Below are positions 41,459 through 43,323 of a DNA stretch of 43,323 nucleotides, in pieces. The notes beneath the pieces are model-generated. The model made no database searches. It worked only from the letters and a program-made list of their open reading frames with translations, and was not told the origin of the DNA. The position numbers and the translations under genes are program-made. The stretch spans positions 42,892 to 86,214 of the forward strand of contig PMLV01000120.1 in NCBI GenBank assembly GCA_003160635.1. Direction: 5' to 3'. The stretch's first letter is position 1. Every line of letters starts with the position of its first letter. Source of the DNA: Acidimicrobiaceae bacterium. Lineage in GTDB: Bacteria; Actinomycetota; Acidimicrobiia; Acidimicrobiales; RAAP-2.

Positions 41459-41770
41459 ATGGCACGCTCACAGCAACGGCCAGCACCGGATCACTCCCGC
41501 ATTGCGCGCATCCGACGGGATAACTCCCTGTACCGGATCACCAAGATTACCAAGACGCTCGGTATAGGCGTTCTCGCCATGACAGGGGTGTTAGGGCTCT
41601 ACCTCGGCAAAGCCCTGCCGGGCCACCACACCGCCACTCAGAATTCTTCGACAACGGCGCCCGCGTCGAGTACCACTGCCGCGGGAGCTTCCTCGGGTCA
41701 GTTGTCACCTCCCTCAAGCCCTCCCGCACAGTCTCAGCAACCGGCACCCGTTGTCTCGGGAGCCAGTTGA
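41459..41770 (+). CDS. Small membrane protein with Ser/Thr/Pro-rich tail
   Basis: 103 residues. A basic N-terminus (RIARIRRDNSLYRITKITK) leads to one membrane helix (about 33-52), then a 50-residue extracytoplasmic tail of mainly Ser, Thr, Ala, Pro and Gln. No cysteine, histidine pair or flavinylation motif is seen in the tail. No family recognised. The linker resembles that of the FMN_bind protein, as though a redox domain had been lost or is supplied in trans. TACCCT about eight bases upstream is a possible -10 box for a leaderless mRNA. The last codons overlap the second ApbE (TTGA). Confidence 0.6.
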   Translation: MARSQQRPAPDHSRIARIRRDNSLYRITKITKTLGIGVLAMTGVLGLYLGKALPGHHTATQNSSTTAPASSTTAAGASSGQLSPPSSPPAQSQQPAPVVSGAS

Positions 41771-42741
41771 CGACGGTGGTCAACGCTCCACCCGTGGACA
41801 ACCAACACATCTACCGGACCCTTGGGCTCGGGTGCCGGGCTGAGATCTGGGTCACCGACGCGAACGCTCTTGTGGGCGCGATCGACATTCTCCACCACGA
41901 GCTCGAGCGCATTGACAGAGCGGCCAGCCGTTTCCGGGCTGATTCAGAGATCGCCGTTGTGCAACGGGCCAAGGGGCGCCCTGTCGCTATCAGCTCAACC
42001 CTGGTCGAAGCCGTCTCCGTCGCGCTGCGGGTAGCCGAGGCTACCGATGGCGATGTCGATCCCACAGTCGGCAATGCCGTGAGCCGGCTCGGCTATGACC
42101 GGGACTTCGCCCGGATCGCCGGAGGCGTCTGTGGCTCCCTCCCCGAGGAGCTCCCGGTCGTCGGCTGGCGCAGTATCGAGCTAGATCGGGCCAACAGGAC
42201 GCTGAGGGTGCCCCCAGGTACATTGATCGATCTCGGCGCCACCGCAAAGGCGCTCACGGCGGACCGGATTGCCCAACGTGTATCGGCGACGCTCGGTTGC
42301 GGGGTCCTGGTCTCACTCGGTGGGGACATCGCCGTTGGGGGTCCCTCACCTTTCGGCGGATTTCGTGTCGGTCTGGCCGACGTGAGCGGCGATGTCGAAG
42401 CGCCCGAGACCGTGACGATCGCATCAGGAGGGCTTGCCACGTCAGGTATCATGTCTCGCCGGTGGCGGTTGGGGCGCCACATGGTGAACCACATCGTCGA
42501 CCCTTCGACCGGGCTCTGCCCCGCACCGACGTGGCGCACGGTCACCGTTACTGCCGGGTCATGTGTCGATGCGAACGCCGCGTCGACGGCGGCCATGGTC
42601 AAGGGCGCCACCGCTGTCCAATGGCTGGACTCCCTCGGACTCCCGTCGCGGTTGGTTACGGTCGGTGGACGTATCCTGAGGGTTGCGGGATGGCCGGCCG
42701 GTGCCTCGGCGATATCAGAACTGACGGAGAGCACTCGATGA
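41767..42741 (+). CDS. apbE: FAD:protein FMN transferase (ApbE family), second copy
   Basis: 324 residues. ApbE marks: SRFRADSEIAVV (54-65), IDLGATAKAL (154-163), LGGDIAVGG (184-192, the intact GGD), and ATSGIMSRRWRLG followed by NHIVDPSTG (241-249). No signal peptide. The start is TTG, overlapping the preceding stop. It differs clearly from the other ApbE, which has NAAGD and HSRRP at the corresponding places, so this is an old duplication or a separate acquisition. Its target is not next door within the window; the following reductase gene is cut off and a target may lie further right. Confidence 0.88.
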   Translation: MTTVVNAPPVDNQHIYRTLGLGCRAEIWVTDANALVGAIDILHHELERIDRAASRFRADSEIAVVQRAKGRPVAISSTLVEAVSVALRVAEATDGDVDPTVGNAVSRLGYDRDFARIAGGVCGSLPEELPVVGWRSIELDRANRTLRVPPGTLIDLGATAKALTADRIAQRVSATLGCGVLVSLGGDIAVGGPSPFGGFRVGLADVSGDVEAPETVTIASGGLATSGIMSRRWRLGRHMVNHIVDPSTGLCPAPTWRTVTVTAGSCVDANAASTAAMVKGATAVQWLDSLGLPSRLVTVGGRILRVAGWPAGASAISELTESTR

Positions 42742-43323
42742 TGCTGACGCTCGCCGCAGTTGCCCACACTGGGACAGCATTGTGGTACTTGACCAGGGCC
42801 ACTGGTCTGATCTCGCTCATACTTCTTTCTGCCACTGTCGTGCTCGGTATCGTCGCCTCGGTCGGTTGGACGACGGAGCGGTGGCCGCGATTTCTCTCGC
42901 AGGCCGTGCATCGCAATCTCTCGCTCTTCTGCATGGCGCTGCTCGCCATCCATATCGTCACGACGGTAGCTGATGGGTATGTCCCCATCAGCTACCTGGA
43001 CGCGTTCATACCGTTCCTTACGCCGTATCGACCCCTCTGGATCGGCCTGGGAGCATTGGCGTTCGACATGCTGCTTGCCGTGGGCATCACAAGCGGGTTG
43101 CGTCGGCGAATCGGAGTGCGGGCCTGGCGGGGGGTGCACTACCTGGCCTACGCGTGCTGGCCCATCGCGGTGCTGCACGGACTGGGCAGTGGGACCGATG
43201 CTCGCTTGCCCATCATGGTGCTGATCGAGGTGGTCTGCATCGCCTCTGTGGTGAGTGCCGTCGCGTGGCGGCTCGTGGCCTCCCGTCGTCTGCCGAGCTC
43301 CCGGCGCCTGGTGGCGGCCGGCG
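42738..43323 (+). CDS. Ferric-reductase-like transmembrane protein (3' partial)
   Basis: 195 codons are visible before the window ends. The ATG overlaps the ApbE stop; a second ATG follows immediately. Helices carry two haem-ligand pairs: AVHRNLSLFCMALLAIH (HX13H) and VHYLAYACWPIAVLH (HX12H), matching the ferric-reductase membrane domain. No cytoplasmic flavin domain is seen yet. Family members move electrons across the membrane through two haems. With the second ApbE it forms the start of another flavin-linked module. Confidence 0.88.
   Translation, partial: MMLTLAAVAHTGTALWYLTRATGLISLILLSATVVLGIVASVGWTTERWPRFLSQAVHRNLSLFCMALLAIHIVTTVADGYVPISYLDAFIPFLTPYRPLWIGLGALAFDMLLAVGITSGLRRRIGVRAWRGVHYLAYACWPIAVLHGLGSGTDARLPIMVLIEVVCIASVVSAVAWRLVASRRLPSSRRLVAAG

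Overview
The window looks like chromosome of a high-GC actinobacterium. The signs are dense GC-rich coding on both strands, many GTG and TTG starts, chains of ATGA/GTGA stop-start overlaps, an NDMA-dependent (mycofactocin-type) alcohol dehydrogenase, a putative F420-dependent luciferase-like oxidoreductase and a mycothiol-type DinB-fold protein. A member of Acidimicrobiia is my best guess, but no rRNA or marker gene is present to settle it. No tRNA, CRISPR array, insertion sequence or phage gene was seen.

Left part (1-7.3 kb): acyl-CoA and alcohol metabolism. A plus-strand run holds a partial enoyl-CoA hydratase, a CaiB-type CoA-transferase, a double-hotdog thioesterase, an LLM oxidoreductase and an NTF2-like protein. 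It faces a minus-strand run of alcohol dehydrogenase, SDR and alpha/beta hydrolase. Next (7.3-13.9 kb) is a branched-chain-amino-acid-type (HAAT) ABC importer. Its binding protein is transcribed divergently from a fused LivH-LivM permease and two ATPases, followed by a DsbA/FrnE-like and a DinB-fold protein. The middle (14-26.3 kb) carries an NTF2-like protein, a flavin-nucleotide-binding split-barrel protein, a cytochrome P450, a group of sugar-type enzymes (Gfo/Idh/MocA oxidoreductase, PIG-L deacetylase, aldo/keto reductase, PfkB kinase, ROK kinase) and an ABC-2 exporter.

Right part (26.5 kb to the end): extracytoplasmic electron transfer and envelope proteins. First come a bis-haem cytochrome b with a large soluble insertion, a phosphodiester glycosidase-like protein and a CapA-like protein. 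A convergent minus-strand series then runs leftward from 39.1 kb: a DoxX-Tat-Rieske fusion, a ferric-reductase/FNR-type transmembrane flavocytochrome, an FMN_bind protein with a flavinylation motif, its ApbE flavin transferase, a membrane-anchored double beta-propeller, a b561-like membrane protein and a lipoprotein. Divergently on the plus strand lie an OmpR-type response regulator, a histidine kinase, a small Ser/Thr/Pro-rich membrane protein, a second ApbE and a second ferric-reductase-like membrane protein that runs off the window.

The simplest reading of 30.8-43.3 kb is one regulated flavin-, haem- and Fe-S-based transmembrane electron-transfer system. Electrons from cytoplasmic NAD(P)H would cross the membrane through haem and reach a covalently flavinylated acceptor and a Tat-exported Rieske domain outside, under control of the adjacent two-component system. 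The parts are recognisable families; this combination, and above all the DoxX-Tat-Rieske fusion, is the most novel-looking item here.
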